The notes beneath the pieces were generated by a model. The model saw nothing but the letters and a program-made list of their open reading frames with translations. It was not told the origin of the DNA and did no database searches. 64,000 bases of DNA from JAKVJE01 sp047722305 (GTDB taxonomy: Bacteria > Actinomycetota > Actinomycetes > Actinomycetales > Microbacteriaceae), in the NCBI GenBank assembly GCA_047722305.1, contig JBDNYM010000003.1, positions 19,238-83,237 on the forward strand. Reading direction: 5' to 3'. A program made the position numbers and the translations under genes. Positions within the stretch are counted from its first letter, which is position 1. Every line of letters begins with the position of its first letter. Positions 18,836-29,062 of this stretch are shown piece by piece.

Positions 18836-18877
18836 ATGGCAGATTACTCTGCAGCAGTAGAGAGCAGAGAGCACTGA
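18836..18877 (+). CDS. possible 13-aa mini-ORF with a strong ribosome site
   Basis: GGGAGG at 18822-18827 is ideally spaced from ATG 18836, which opens MADYSAAVESREH and then stops. A 10-bp palindrome CCCATATGGG (18815-18824) overlaps the ribosome site. It may be a leader peptide, the stump of a gene lost when the array joined here, or chance. Confidence 0.3.
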   Translation: MADYSAAVESREH

Positions 18878-18985
18878 CGGCGTCGTGACGGCCCTGCAAG
18901 GGGCGATGGAGGGTCCTGCACAGGACACCACGCAGCAGTGACGGAGCCGGAGACCGACTGGAAAGCCGAGGCGCGCAAGTGGGGG

Positions 18986-21900
18986 GGATCACCCCCGCTC
19001 GCGCGGGGAACTCCGGCCGGTGGTCGTGTTCCCAGTACCGGGGAAGGGATCACCCCCGCTCGCGCGGGGAACTCATCATGAACGGCTCACGGACGGAGCG
19101 TGGCCCGGGATCACCCCCGCTCGCGCGGGGAACTCTCGAAATCCCGGACGCCATCAGCTAACACTCCAGGATCACCCCCGCTCGCGCGGGGAACTCGACG
19201 AAATGACTGAACTGCCAGAGGAGAAGTCCGGATCACCCCCGCTCGCGCGGGGAACTCTGCAGCGACGCGAGGACGACCCGCTCCCAGCCCGGATCACCCC
19301 CGCTCGCGCGGGGAACTCGTGGTCTTGGCCTCGCCGACGATCGACGCGTTGGGATCACCCCCGCTCGCGCGGGGAACTCGGGCTGCGCCCCGAGGTCGCC
19401 CCAGACGTTCACGGATCACCCCCGCTCGCGCGGGGAACTCCACCGCGAGTAGTCAGGCTTACCTTAGTCATTGGGATCACCCCCGCTCGCGCGGGGAACT
19501 CTGTGCCAGTGCGGCCGGCACATGCGCCCGTCGGGGATCACCCCCGCTCGCGCGGGGAACTCCATCCCTGGCCACGACCAACGGCACCTGGGCCGGGATC
19601 ACCCCCGCTCGCGCGGGGAACTCCTTCGGTCAGCCTGAGCGGTTCGAGACGCCGACGGATCACCCCCGCTCGCGCGGGGAACTCCAGCACTGGACGTGCG
19701 ATCGCTGCTGGGCCGACGGATCACCCCCGCTCGCGCGGGGAACTCCCGATACTGGTGCGACGCCTACGGAGGCTACCGGATCACCCCCGCTCGCGCGGGG
19801 AACTCGTAGGCGGGGGTTTGAGCGCTCATGCGGGCTCCGGATCACCCCCGCTCGCGCGGGGAACTCGACGAGTTCCCCCGGTTCGTGAGCGTCACCGTGG
19901 GATCACCCCCGCTCGCGCGGGGAACTCGGCCTCGGCCCACTCAAGGCCCGCAACACGACGGGATCACCCCCGCTCGCGCGGGGAACTCGGTGGGCGTCGT
20001 TCACCAAGGATCGTGCGATTCGGATCACCCCCGCTCGCGCGGGGAACTCGTCACGTAGGTGATGGTCGGCTTGTCCGTCACCGGATCACCCCCGCTCGCG
20101 CGGGGAACTCCCACGGCCGCGCCTTACGGACTGGATGTTGAAGGGATCACCCCCGCTCGCGCGGGGAACTCGAGCGCAACGCTGGGAAGCCGAGCATGGC
20201 GGTTCGATCACCCCCGCTCGCGCGGGGAACTCATCGCCGAGCAGACGCAGGCCGGGGTCGATGCGGGATCACCCCCGCTCGCGCGGGGAACTCAGGAGAT
20301 CCACCGTGTCCGTGGACGTGTCCGACGGATCACCCCCGCTCGCGCGGGGAACTCGCTATCTCTATGGCCACACGAGTCTTGCCTACCGGATCACCCCCGC
20401 TCGCGCGGGGAACTCTCAATGATCTCACCACTTTCCGTTGGGCTACCGGGATCACCCCCGCTCGCGCGGGGAACTCATCGCCTGGTCCTGTGCCCGGATC
20501 TCGCCGACGGGATCACCCCCGCTCGCGCGGGGAACTCGGGTCCGAGGAGAGCATCAGAACCGCCCGGTCCGGATCACCCCCGCTCGCGCGGGGAACTCAG
20601 ACGATCTACCCCCTGATCCAGGCGATCCACCGGATCACCCCCGCTCGCGCGGGGAACTCCGGTGGTGTGGACGATCCGGGGTCCGGCGAATGGGATCACC
20701 CCCGCTCGCGCGGGGAACTCCAGCAGCAGGCGGCACTCCTGGCCGGCCAGGAGGGATCACCCCCGCTCGCGCGGGGAACTCCTGGGCCAGGTGCAGCTGG
20801 GTCTGCTGCTGAACGGATCACCCCCGCTCGCGCGGGGAACTCATCTTCTGCAGCTCGCCGTCGTACCGGGTTTGGGGATCACCCCCGCTCGCGCGGGGAA
20901 CTCTTCTCACTCGATGATGAGCCGGATTCTCCGACGGGATCACCCCCGCTCGCGCGGGGAACTCGGATGGGACTAACAGCCGCCATCCTGGGCGGCCGGA
21001 TCACCCCCGCTCGCGCGGGGAACTCTTTCTGCTTATGAAAAGCGGCCTTGTGGATGAGGGATCACCCCCGCTCGCGCGGGGAACTCGCCGCCGACTTCGA
21101 CTGGTCTCCCGCAGCGTTGGGATCACCCCCGCTCGCGCGGGGAACTCTGCTTCTCACCCGTCTTCGGATCCGCATATGTCGGATCACCCCCGCTCGCGCG
21201 GGGAACTCGGCAGCGTCGCACCGTCTGAGCCGGTGGGGATCGGATCACCCCCGCTCGCGCGGGGAACTCACTCGGTCAGCAATTTCGCGCGTCCTCAGCG
21301 CCGGATCACCCCCGCTCGCGCGGGGAACTCGCGCGTCGGCATCAGGAGGCAATGAGCGGGTCAGGATCACCCCCGCTCGCGCGGGGAACTCTCGCCTTTC
21401 GGCGGATTCCACCGCTCCCCGATCGGATCACCCCCGCTCGCGCGGGGAACTCGCGATGCGTCGGGTGCTCGCCATGATTACCGCCGGATCACCCCCGCTC
21501 GCGCGGGGAACTCGTGCGCAACTGGTCGGCCGCCGTCTTGGCTTCCGGATCACCCCCGCTCGCGCGGGGAACTCGGGGACGCAGACGCATCGGCCACTTC
21601 AGCCCAGGGATCACCCCCGCTCGCGCGGGGAACTCGCGCCAGTGCGCCGAGCTCGAGTGTCTCGAGCGGGATCACCCCCGCTCGCGCGGGGAACTCCCCT
21701 CGGCGGGCAGCGGCAGCGACTGCACCACGGGATCACCCCCGCTCGCGCGGGGAACTCGCGAGCGCTGCGGTCACTTGCTGGTTTGAGGGGGGATCACCCC
21801 CGCTCGCGCGGGGAACTCTGCGTGCCCCGCGGCACCGCCGTGCGCTTCGACGGATCACCCCCGCTCGCGCGGGGAACTCGGCGATCGTGTCAGTGTCGAG

Positions 21901-24900
21901 GGACTCGTGCCGGGATCACCCCCGCTCGCGCGGGGAACTCGATGACTGCATAGCCCCCGACCTGCACGAATACGGATCACCCCCGCTCGCGCGGGGAACT
22001 CACCCGCGCCGGTCACGCTGCAGCCCTCCGTTTCGGATCACCCCCGCTCGCGCGGGGAACTCTGATGAAGCGTCTGGGGCAGGTTGAGGCGCAGGGGATC
22101 ACCCCCGCTCGCGCGGGGAACTCGGGTGGGAGCGGGTAGTCGTCGCCGGCCTGACCGGATCACCCCCGCTCGCGCGGGGAACTCATCGCCCTGTCCTTCC
22201 CCGCTCGTGATTGCCAGGGATCACCCCCGCTCGCGCGGGGAACTCTTGTAGTGGTCCCGGAAAGCCTGCTGGCAGGCCGGATCACCCCCGCTCGCGCGGG
22301 GAACTCACAGTTGATGGTGAATGGATGCCGAAGAAGGACGGATCACCCCCGCTCGCGCGGGGAACTCCTGATCCAGTCCTGGGTGCCCTGCGCACCCTCC
22401 GGATCACCCCCGCTCGCGCGGGGAACTCTGGACCGGCATCCGGTGCGAGACGCAGGACGGGGGATCACCCCCGCTCGCGCGGGGAACTCTTGCAGTCGCA
22501 CCGCGGATGGCGTTGGAAGCCCGGATCACCCCCGCTCGCGCGGGGAACTCACCATCTCAGCGGTGACCGGGGCTTTCGACTGGGGATCACCCCCGCTCGC
22601 GCGGGGAACTCAAGTGCCAGTCACTCGCCGAAGAGTGTCAGTCCGGATCACCCCCGCTCGCGCGGGGAACTCTGGGGGCGAAGATCGCCCCGGTCGCCTC
22701 CACGCGGATCACCCCCGCTCGCGCGGGGAACTCCCGGAGGTGTCGGCGGACATGATCTTGGAGTCGGGATCACCCCCGCTCGCGCGGGGAACTCCAGCTG
22801 CCAGCGGCGTCTGCACCAGCCAGGTCCGGATCACCCCCGCTCGCGCGGGGAACTCCACCAGTACCCATCAGTGTCCACACTATGGCCGGGATCACCCCCG
22901 CTCGCGCGGGGAACTCACCACGGGGAAAGCGCACCGGTTGCGCCACTACGGATCACCCCCGCTCGCGCGGGGAACTCCCATCCCGGAAGTGCAACTGCAG
23001 GCAGTGGTGCGGATCACCCCCGCTCGCGCGGGGAACTCCTCAAGATGGAGGACCTGAAAGACCGACGACTGGGATCACCCCCGCTCGCGCGGGGAACTCC
23101 TGGGGGCAGGGGCGCCGCCGGCGATCGCGTGCGGATCACCCCCGCTCGCGCGGGGAACTCGCCACGGTCTTCACCCAGTTGTCGGAGAACCCCGGATCAC
23201 CCCCGCTCGCGCGGGGAACTCTCCGACACCACCACGTAGTTCGACCGGAGCGCCGGATCACCCCCGCTCGCGCGGGGAACTCCGGAGCACCGGGTACGCC
23301 GGCGAGTTCCCCCGGGGATCACCCCCGCTCGCGCGGGGAACTCGGATGCTTCCTGGTTCGGCACCCCGGATGTGAAGGATCACCCCCGCTCGCGCGGGGA
23401 ACTCGAGTTTCAGTTTTTCCGCCGAGTCGTGAGCTTCGGATCACCCCCGCTCGCGCGGGGAACTCTTCACGATCGAAGCGTCGCAGTGGTCGCCGGACGG
23501 ATCACCCCCGCTCGCGCGGGGAACTCGCGAAGAAGTTCGGCGCGGCGGTACAGACCTCGGGATCACCCCCGCTCGCGCGGGGAACTCCCCTGCATCTGGG
23601 ATCCCGGCAAGTGGGGCGGGGGATCACCCCCGCTCGCGCGGGGAACTCTCGCGGGCCGGTTCAGGGACAGGTGCCTTCTCGGGATCACCCCCGCTCGCGC
23701 GGGGAACTCTCGATCGACACGCCACCGTTCTCGACGGCGGCGGGATCACCCCCGCTCGCGCGGGGAACTCACGTCGGGTCAGACGCCGCTGCTCGTCGGG
23801 GGGGGGATCACCCCCGCTCGCGCGGGGAACTCCGAGACATCGACCCCCACGACCGCAGCCTCGCGGGATCACCCCCGCTCGCGCGGGGAACTCCCGGTGT
23901 CGATCCAGCGGCGCAGCCAGGTCGAGGGATCACCCCCGCTCGCGCGGGGAACTCTGGTACAGGTTGTGGACGAGAAGGGACGTCCTCGGATCACCCCCGC
24001 TCGCGCGGGGAACTCCCACTGGAAGAGGACCCGGAGTTCGTGGCGGAGGGATCACCCCCGCTCGCGCGGGGAACTCTTCGACTGGTCTCCCGCAGCGTTG
24101 TTCAGGTTCGGATCACCCCCGCTCGCGCGGGGAACTCCGCGCCTCGCAATCAATAAGGTCGGCGCCAACCGGATCACCCCCGCTCGCGCGGGGAACTCGC
24201 CCTCACCACCCTGGGCGTGTCCAAGGACGTGGGATCACCCCCGCTCGCGCGGGGAACTCTTCCTCCAGGTCTACGACGGCCCCAACAGCGACGGATCACC
24301 CCCGCTCGCGCGGGGAACTCAATTCGGCGAGCGCCGCCGGTGCGAACTGTTTCGGATCACCCCCGCTCGCGCGGGGAACTCGGGTAGCGACGTCCGCCTG
24401 ACCCGTCGGGGTCGGGATCACCCCCGCTCGCGCGGGGAACTCGGCCTCCGTCAACCGCCACACCTGGTGCCGGCGGGATCACCCCCGCTCGCGCGGGGAA
24501 CTCTCCGCCGAGTTCTACTCAGTACCGAAGCTCTGGGGATCACCCCCGCTCGCGCGGGGAACTCAAGACGGCGTTCTTCACGGTCCGCCGGGCTGACGGA
24601 TCACCCCCGCTCGCGCGGGGAACTCATTCGATGTTAACCACGGCCCGCATCAACCGCCGGATCACCCCCGCTCGCGCGGGGAACTCTGTCCCCGTAGGAA
24701 TCCTTGATGCCGAGCACGGGGATCACCCCCGCTCGCGCGGGGAACTCGAACCGTCCCACACCGGTCTCGTGGCGGGGGACGGATCACCCCCGCTCGCGCG
24801 GGGAACTCTGGGTGGAAGAGGGCGACCATCCGCGGTTGACGTGGATCACCCCCGCTCGCGCGGGGAACTCCCGTGGTTGACGTGGGCGAAGGGCAGCACG

Positions 24901-26944
24901 TGCGGATCACCCCCGCTCGCGCGGGGAACTCCACGACCTGCTGCCGAACAAGGTGTTCGCGAAGGGATCACCCCCGCTCGCGCGGGGAACTCGCCCAGGT
25001 CGCGGAGACGCAGGCGGGCGCGGCGGGATCACCCCCGCTCGCGCGGGGAACTCTTCATCCACACTGGGAGCGCTTCGGCTTCCAGCGGATCACCCCCGCT
25101 CGCGCGGGGAACTCGGGTGTGGTGTGCGGTCTTCGATTCTGTGCCTGGGATCACCCCCGCTCGCGCGGGGAACTCTCAATCCCCAGCCGCGTAATATCCG
25201 CCAACGCCGGATCACCCCCGCTCGCGCGGGGAACTCTGCGCCAAACTTGGCGTGTGCTCACTACAGAACGGATCACCCCCGCTCGCGCGGGGAACTCAGA
25301 GGCGACTCGGCCGCCTCCGCCGTCACCGAAGGATCACCCCCGCTCGCGCGGGGAACTCCGGACGGCCGGAACCGTCGCGGTGACCGCACTGGGATCACCC
25401 CCGCTCGCGCGGGGAACTCGTATTCAAGTCGCCGCAGCGGATGTTGGACGACGGATCACCCCCGCTCGCGCGGGGAACTCCTCGGCTATGTGGATCAGGT
25501 GCAGTGGCAGATGGGATCACCCCCGCTCGCGCGGGGAACTCACCCTGCTGGGCATCCATTCCCCATCGACCGTGGGATCACCCCCGCTCGCGCGGGGAAC
25601 TCTGTTTAGATGCTTGTTTCGATGGCTTTGGCGAGGGATCACCCCCGCTCGCGCGGGGAACTCACGCACCTGCTCATCACCCAGGTGGTCGGCCTCGGAT
25701 CACCCCCGCTCGCGCGGGGAACTCGCCGGCGTCTGCACTGTCGCCGGGTTCAAGAACGGATCACCCCCGCTCGCGCGGGGAACTCGTGCACGCCGGCGAC
25801 TGGCTACTCGGCGTGATCGGATCACCCCCGCTCGCGCGGGGAACTCCCACTAATCGCAGCCTCAACCTCATCCCGCACCGGATCACCCCCGCTCGCGCGG
25901 GGAACTCGATGAAGAGAGCGACGCTCATCGGGTCAGATCCGGATCACCCCCGCTCGCGCGGGGAACTCTTGACCCGAGAATCCGTGTTACCAGCCGAATA
26001 GGGATCACCCCCGCTCGCGCGGGGAACTCCCATAGCCGTCGAGGTCCGTGGCCAGCTTCGGGGGATCACCCCCGCTCGCGCGGGGAACTCCTTGCGGGTC
26101 TGGTTTGGCTATTGGGCGTGCTGGGATCACCCCCGCTCGCGCGGGGAACTCTAATTCCACCAGGAATATCAGGCATTACTATCCGGATCACCCCCGCTCG
26201 CGCGGGGAACTCTGTACCTTATGGCTTGTATCTCGTCTACCGACCGGATCACCCCCGCTCGCGCGGGGAACTCTACACTGGAGACAACGGAAGGGCAATT
26301 CTCTATGGATCACCCCCGCTCGCGCGGGGAACTCAGAGCGTCATAGCCGGCGAGAGCCGCACCAGACGGATCACCCCCGCTCGCGCGGGGAACTCTCACT
26401 GACCATGTTCCTGCAGTGAGGGGAAATGGGATCACCCCCGCTCGCGCGGGGAACTCCCCCCGTTGCTCGTGTTCTCCTGCACCCTTTTGGGATCACCCCC
26501 GCTCGCGCGGGGAACTCCCCAACTGGGCACCGCCCAGCACACCGATCGCCGGATCACCCCCGCTCGCGCGGGGAACTCGGATCGCCGGCTTCCTCGCCAA
26601 GCTGCTGCGCGGGATCACCCCCGCTCGCGCGGGGAACTCCGCTTCCAGATCCAATGCGGAGAGCCCCACTTCGGATCACCCCCGCTCGCGCGGGGAACTC
26701 TAGCGGGTCACGCGACGGCGGGTGGCACCGAACGGATCACCCCCGCTCGCGCGGGGAACTCCGCAGGAGAGTGCCCCAGCCATCTGTACCGGTGGGATCA
26801 CCCCCGCTCGCGCGGGGAACTCGATCGTGGTCATGCCCCGCTCGGCGGACTGGAGGGATCACCCCCGCTCGCGCGGGGAACTCGACAAGCTCTCCAGCAT
26901 CCGTGACGGTCCAGCGGGATCACCCCCGCTCGCGCGGGGAACTC
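18986..26944 (-). CRISPR. type I-E CRISPR array, 131 repeats and 130 spacers
   Basis: A 28-bp repeat recurs every 61 bp from 18986 to 26917 (start positions). On the plus strand it begins GGATCACCCCC and ends GCGGGGAACTC; read on the minus strand it begins GAGTTCCCCGCG, like the type I-E repeats of E. coli and actinobacteria, with an internal CCCCGC/GCGGGG hairpin. I followed every repeat start: spacers are 33 nt except one of 32 (before 19778) and two of 34 (before 23805 and 24843). The only repeat variant I saw is at 20205 (first base C). Polarity indicates minus-strand transcription with the leader on the high-coordinate side. No cas genes are present within 18 kb left or 37 kb right, so effector proteins must come from elsewhere in the genome if the array works. 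Confidence 0.98.
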
Positions 26945-27103
26945 ACTCCGACTTTACTGGGATCTAGCCCTCGACGGCACGCCAGAGTATTCGTTCCGTG
27001 CAGCAGAAGCAGCAGCCATAACGTCTTTCCGCAGGCAGCTGAAGACGGCACCACAGGGGATATCGGGGGCTCTCGGTTTCCTGTGTTCGATGTCTTGCCC
27101 CAC
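26945..27103 (-). promoter_or_regulatory. expected leader region of the CRISPR array
   Basis: This 159-bp interval between the last perfect repeat and the aquaporin stop is where a type I-E leader and crRNA promoter should be if transcription is on the minus strand. It is not clearly A/T rich and I see no good -35/-10 pair. The array could depend on read-through from the co-directional aquaporin gene, or the leader may have been truncated. Confidence 0.35.
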
Positions 27104-27892
27104 CTACCCCAGCGTGTTGTGCTTCCCGAACGCCGGCTTGTAGACGAGGCCGGCGAGCAGGCCGCCGACGATGGGGAACACGATGAATACCCACAGCTGC
27201 GACCAGGCCCAGCCTCCGCCGTACACGGCGGCGGCGAGGGAGCGGGCCGGGTTGACGGAGGTGTTGTCGATCGGGATGGTGATGAGGTGGATGAGGGCGA
27301 GCGTCAGCCCGATGGCGAGGGGTGCGAAACCGGTGAAGCCGATCCGGGCGGTGGTGCCGAGCACGACGAGGACGAAGATCGCGGTGAAGGCGATCTCGAC
27401 GCTGATGGCGCCCCCGATGCCGAACCCGCCGGGGGAGTGGGCGCCGAACCCGTTGGAGGCGAAGCCGGCTTTGTGCGCTGCGGCGAAGAAGCCGCTCTTC
27501 GAGGAGGCGATCAGTGCGATGAGCGAGGCGCCGGCGATACCGCCGACCAGCTGGGCGGCGATGTAGCCGATGACGTCTTTCCATGCGAAGCGGCCCGCCG
27601 CGGCGAGCCCGAGCGTGATCGCCGGGTTGAAGTGCCCGCCGGAGATGGGGCCGAACGCGTAGGCGCCCACCACGACGGTGAGCCCGAAGGCGAGGGCGAC
27701 GCCCAGGTGGCCGACGCCGACGACATTGGAGTCGGCGCTGGGGAAGGTGGCGTCGAAGATCGCTGTGCCGACACCACCGGCGACCAGGATGAGCGTGCCG
27801 ATCAGCTCGGCGGCCATCCGGAACAGCAGGTCTGGCCCCTTGACCTCTGGCGAGGCCGAGACCTCGTCGGGCACGGTGCTGGTTTCCGTCAT
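27104..27892 (-). CDS. aqpZ: aquaporin, MIP family (AqpZ-like)
   Basis: 262 aa with a GGGGAGGA ribosome site before ATG 27892. Both family NPA motifs are present, in GGHFNPAITLGLA and SVNPARSLAAAVYGG, the second followed by the arginine of the selectivity filter. Six membrane segments can be read between about residues 25 and 255. The short loops and length favour a water-specific AqpZ type over a glycerol facilitator. The N-terminal 25 residues are polar. It transcribes toward the CRISPR array and away from the oxidoreductase gene at 28024. Confidence 0.85.
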   Translation of the reverse strand: MTETSTVPDEVSASPEVKGPDLLFRMAAELIGTLILVAGGVGTAIFDATFPSADSNVVGVGHLGVALAFGLTVVVGAYAFGPISGGHFNPAITLGLAAAGRFAWKDVIGYIAAQLVGGIAGASLIALIASSKSGFFAAAHKAGFASNGFGAHSPGGFGIGGAISVEIAFTAIFVLVVLGTTARIGFTGFAPLAIGLTLALIHLITIPIDNTSVNPARSLAAAVYGGGWAWSQLWVFIVFPIVGGLLAGLVYKPAFGKHNTLG

Positions 27893-27939
27893 CGTGATTT
27901 TCCTCCCCTTTGTTGAAGCACATAGATGTACTTCTTGCG

Positions 27940-27956
27940 GAAACGATATCGGTTTC
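27940..27956. promoter_or_regulatory. inverted repeat between divergent aqpZ and oxidoreductase genes
   Basis: GAAAC-GATATCG-GTTTC is an inverted repeat with 5-bp arms around a near-palindromic centre. Its position in the shared 131-bp promoter region and its CG-centred symmetry suggest a repressor operator, possibly LacI type. The binding protein is not encoded beside it. Confidence 0.35.
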
Positions 27957-28023
27957 GAGGGCCTGTCTGCGGAGACCTGCCGGGGAATACAATGGCCGCT
28001 CCACCTTCAACGGAGGGACTCGT

Positions 28024-28974
28024 ATGTACGCCGCGGTGTATGAACGGTTTGGACAACCGGAGGAGGTCCGCTGGGCCGAGGTCTCTGAACCGAAGGTCGG
28101 CCCGGAGACGGTGGTCGTCGCGGTGCGTGCAGCCTCGGTGAACCCGGTGGACTGGCAGACCATGTCGGGCGCGCTTTCCGGTCGATTCGACACGCTGTTC
28201 CCGGTCGTGCCGGGGTGGGATGTGACGGGCATCGTGACGGCGGTCGGTCCTGGTGTCCGCTGGTTCCGGCCCGGTGACGCGGTGATGGGGTACGTGCGGC
28301 AGGATGTCGTTCATTCCGGCTCGTTCGCCGAGCGCGTGGGCGTCCCTGAGCGCCTGCTCGTCCCGAAGCCGCCCGAGCTGAGCTGGGAGCAGGCGGCCTG
28401 CCTCCCCCTGGCGGGGACGACCGCATGGCAGGGACTCTTCGAGTGTCTCCGTATGGAGCCAGGCGAGACGGTATACATCCAGGCGGCCACGGGCGGTGTC
28501 GGCGCCCTGGCCACGCAGTTTGCGCTCGCTGCCGGGGCGCGCGTGATCGGTTCCTGCTCGCCGGGGAATGTGGCTTGGCTGCATGAATGCGGTGCTGATG
28601 CCGTCGACTATCACCGAGACGTGGCGCAGCAGGTGCGGGCTCTGGCTCCGGACGGCGTAGATGCCGTATTCGACATGTACGGCGGAACGACCCTCAGCGA
28701 GGGGATCGGCCTGCTTCGCGGCGCTGGGGACGGCGGTGCCGGGGCGCATCGGGTGGTTTCGCTCGTCGATGACGGGGTTCGGGAAGCAGGTGGACGATAC
28801 CTGTTCGCGCGTCCTGATCGCGACAGCTTGGATGCGCTGGTGAAGACTGCCGTTCAGACCGGGATTTCGAGCCGGGTCGCGCAGGTCCTCCCACTGCGTG
28901 ACGCGGCGAAGGCGCTCGCGATGAGTAAACACGGCCATCCGGCGGGCAAGCTGGTGCTGATTTCGGCGGCTTGA
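28024..28974 (+). CDS. zinc-independent NADPH:quinone oxidoreductase (MDR family)
   Basis: 316 aa. I chose the ATG at 28024 (GGAGGG ribosome site 9-10 nt upstream) over the frame opening at 27910. The fold is clear: an N-terminal GroES-like part with VNPVDWQTMSGAL and PVVPGWDVTGIVTAVGP, then the Rossmann segment VYIQAATGGVGALATQFALAAGA, which binds NADPH. The zinc-ligand cysteines of alcohol dehydrogenases are absent, as in quinone oxidoreductases and enoyl reductases of this superfamily. The substrate is unknown. Confidence 0.82.
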   Translation: MYAAVYERFGQPEEVRWAEVSEPKVGPETVVVAVRAASVNPVDWQTMSGALSGRFDTLFPVVPGWDVTGIVTAVGPGVRWFRPGDAVMGYVRQDVVHSGSFAERVGVPERLLVPKPPELSWEQAACLPLAGTTAWQGLFECLRMEPGETVYIQAATGGVGALATQFALAAGARVIGSCSPGNVAWLHECGADAVDYHRDVAQQVRALAPDGVDAVFDMYGGTTLSEGIGLLRGAGDGGAGAHRVVSLVDDGVREAGGRYLFARPDRDSLDALVKTAVQTGISSRVAQVLPLRDAAKALAMSKHGHPAGKLVLISAA

Positions 28975-29040
28975 CCAAGCGGGCCGGGCCGATGGACGCA
29001 CGGGCCGTCAACGGATCCGGGCGCGGTTCCCGATGGCGCC

Positions 29041-29057
29041 GTCCTCGACTGGAGGAC
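29041..29057. terminator. possible hairpin between convergent genes
   Basis: GTCCTC-GACTG-GAGGAC forms a 6-bp stem with a 5-nt loop just downstream of the phosphatase stop and 67 nt past the oxidoreductase stop. No T-run follows, so it is at best a weak or I-shaped terminator serving both convergent genes. Confidence 0.3.
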
Positions 29058-29062
29058 CACGG

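Noticed and set aside
19887..23315. Shared 13-nt CGAGTTCCCCCGG between spacers near 19868 and 23303 as evidence of a common target
   Set aside because: Too short given 130 spacers, and the motif resembles part of the repeat itself; chance is sufficient.
19020..26420. Long plus-strand open frames of repeated peptides such as DHPRSRGEL, ITPARAGNS and GSPPLARGT
   Set aside because: These are translations of the CRISPR repeat in its three frames; the 61-bp period keeps them open. They are a well-known annotation artefact, not proteins.
18986..26944. Possible leader on the low-coordinate side (array read on the plus strand)
   Set aside because: Repeat polarity by comparison with E. coli, repeat decay at the low-coordinate end and the PAM inference all favour minus-strand transcription; an experimental test is still listed under findings.
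26426..27916. 496-codon plus-strand open frame running from the array across the aquaporin gene
   Set aside because: Its first part is repeat translation and its second part is antisense to a clear MIP gene with both NPA motifs.
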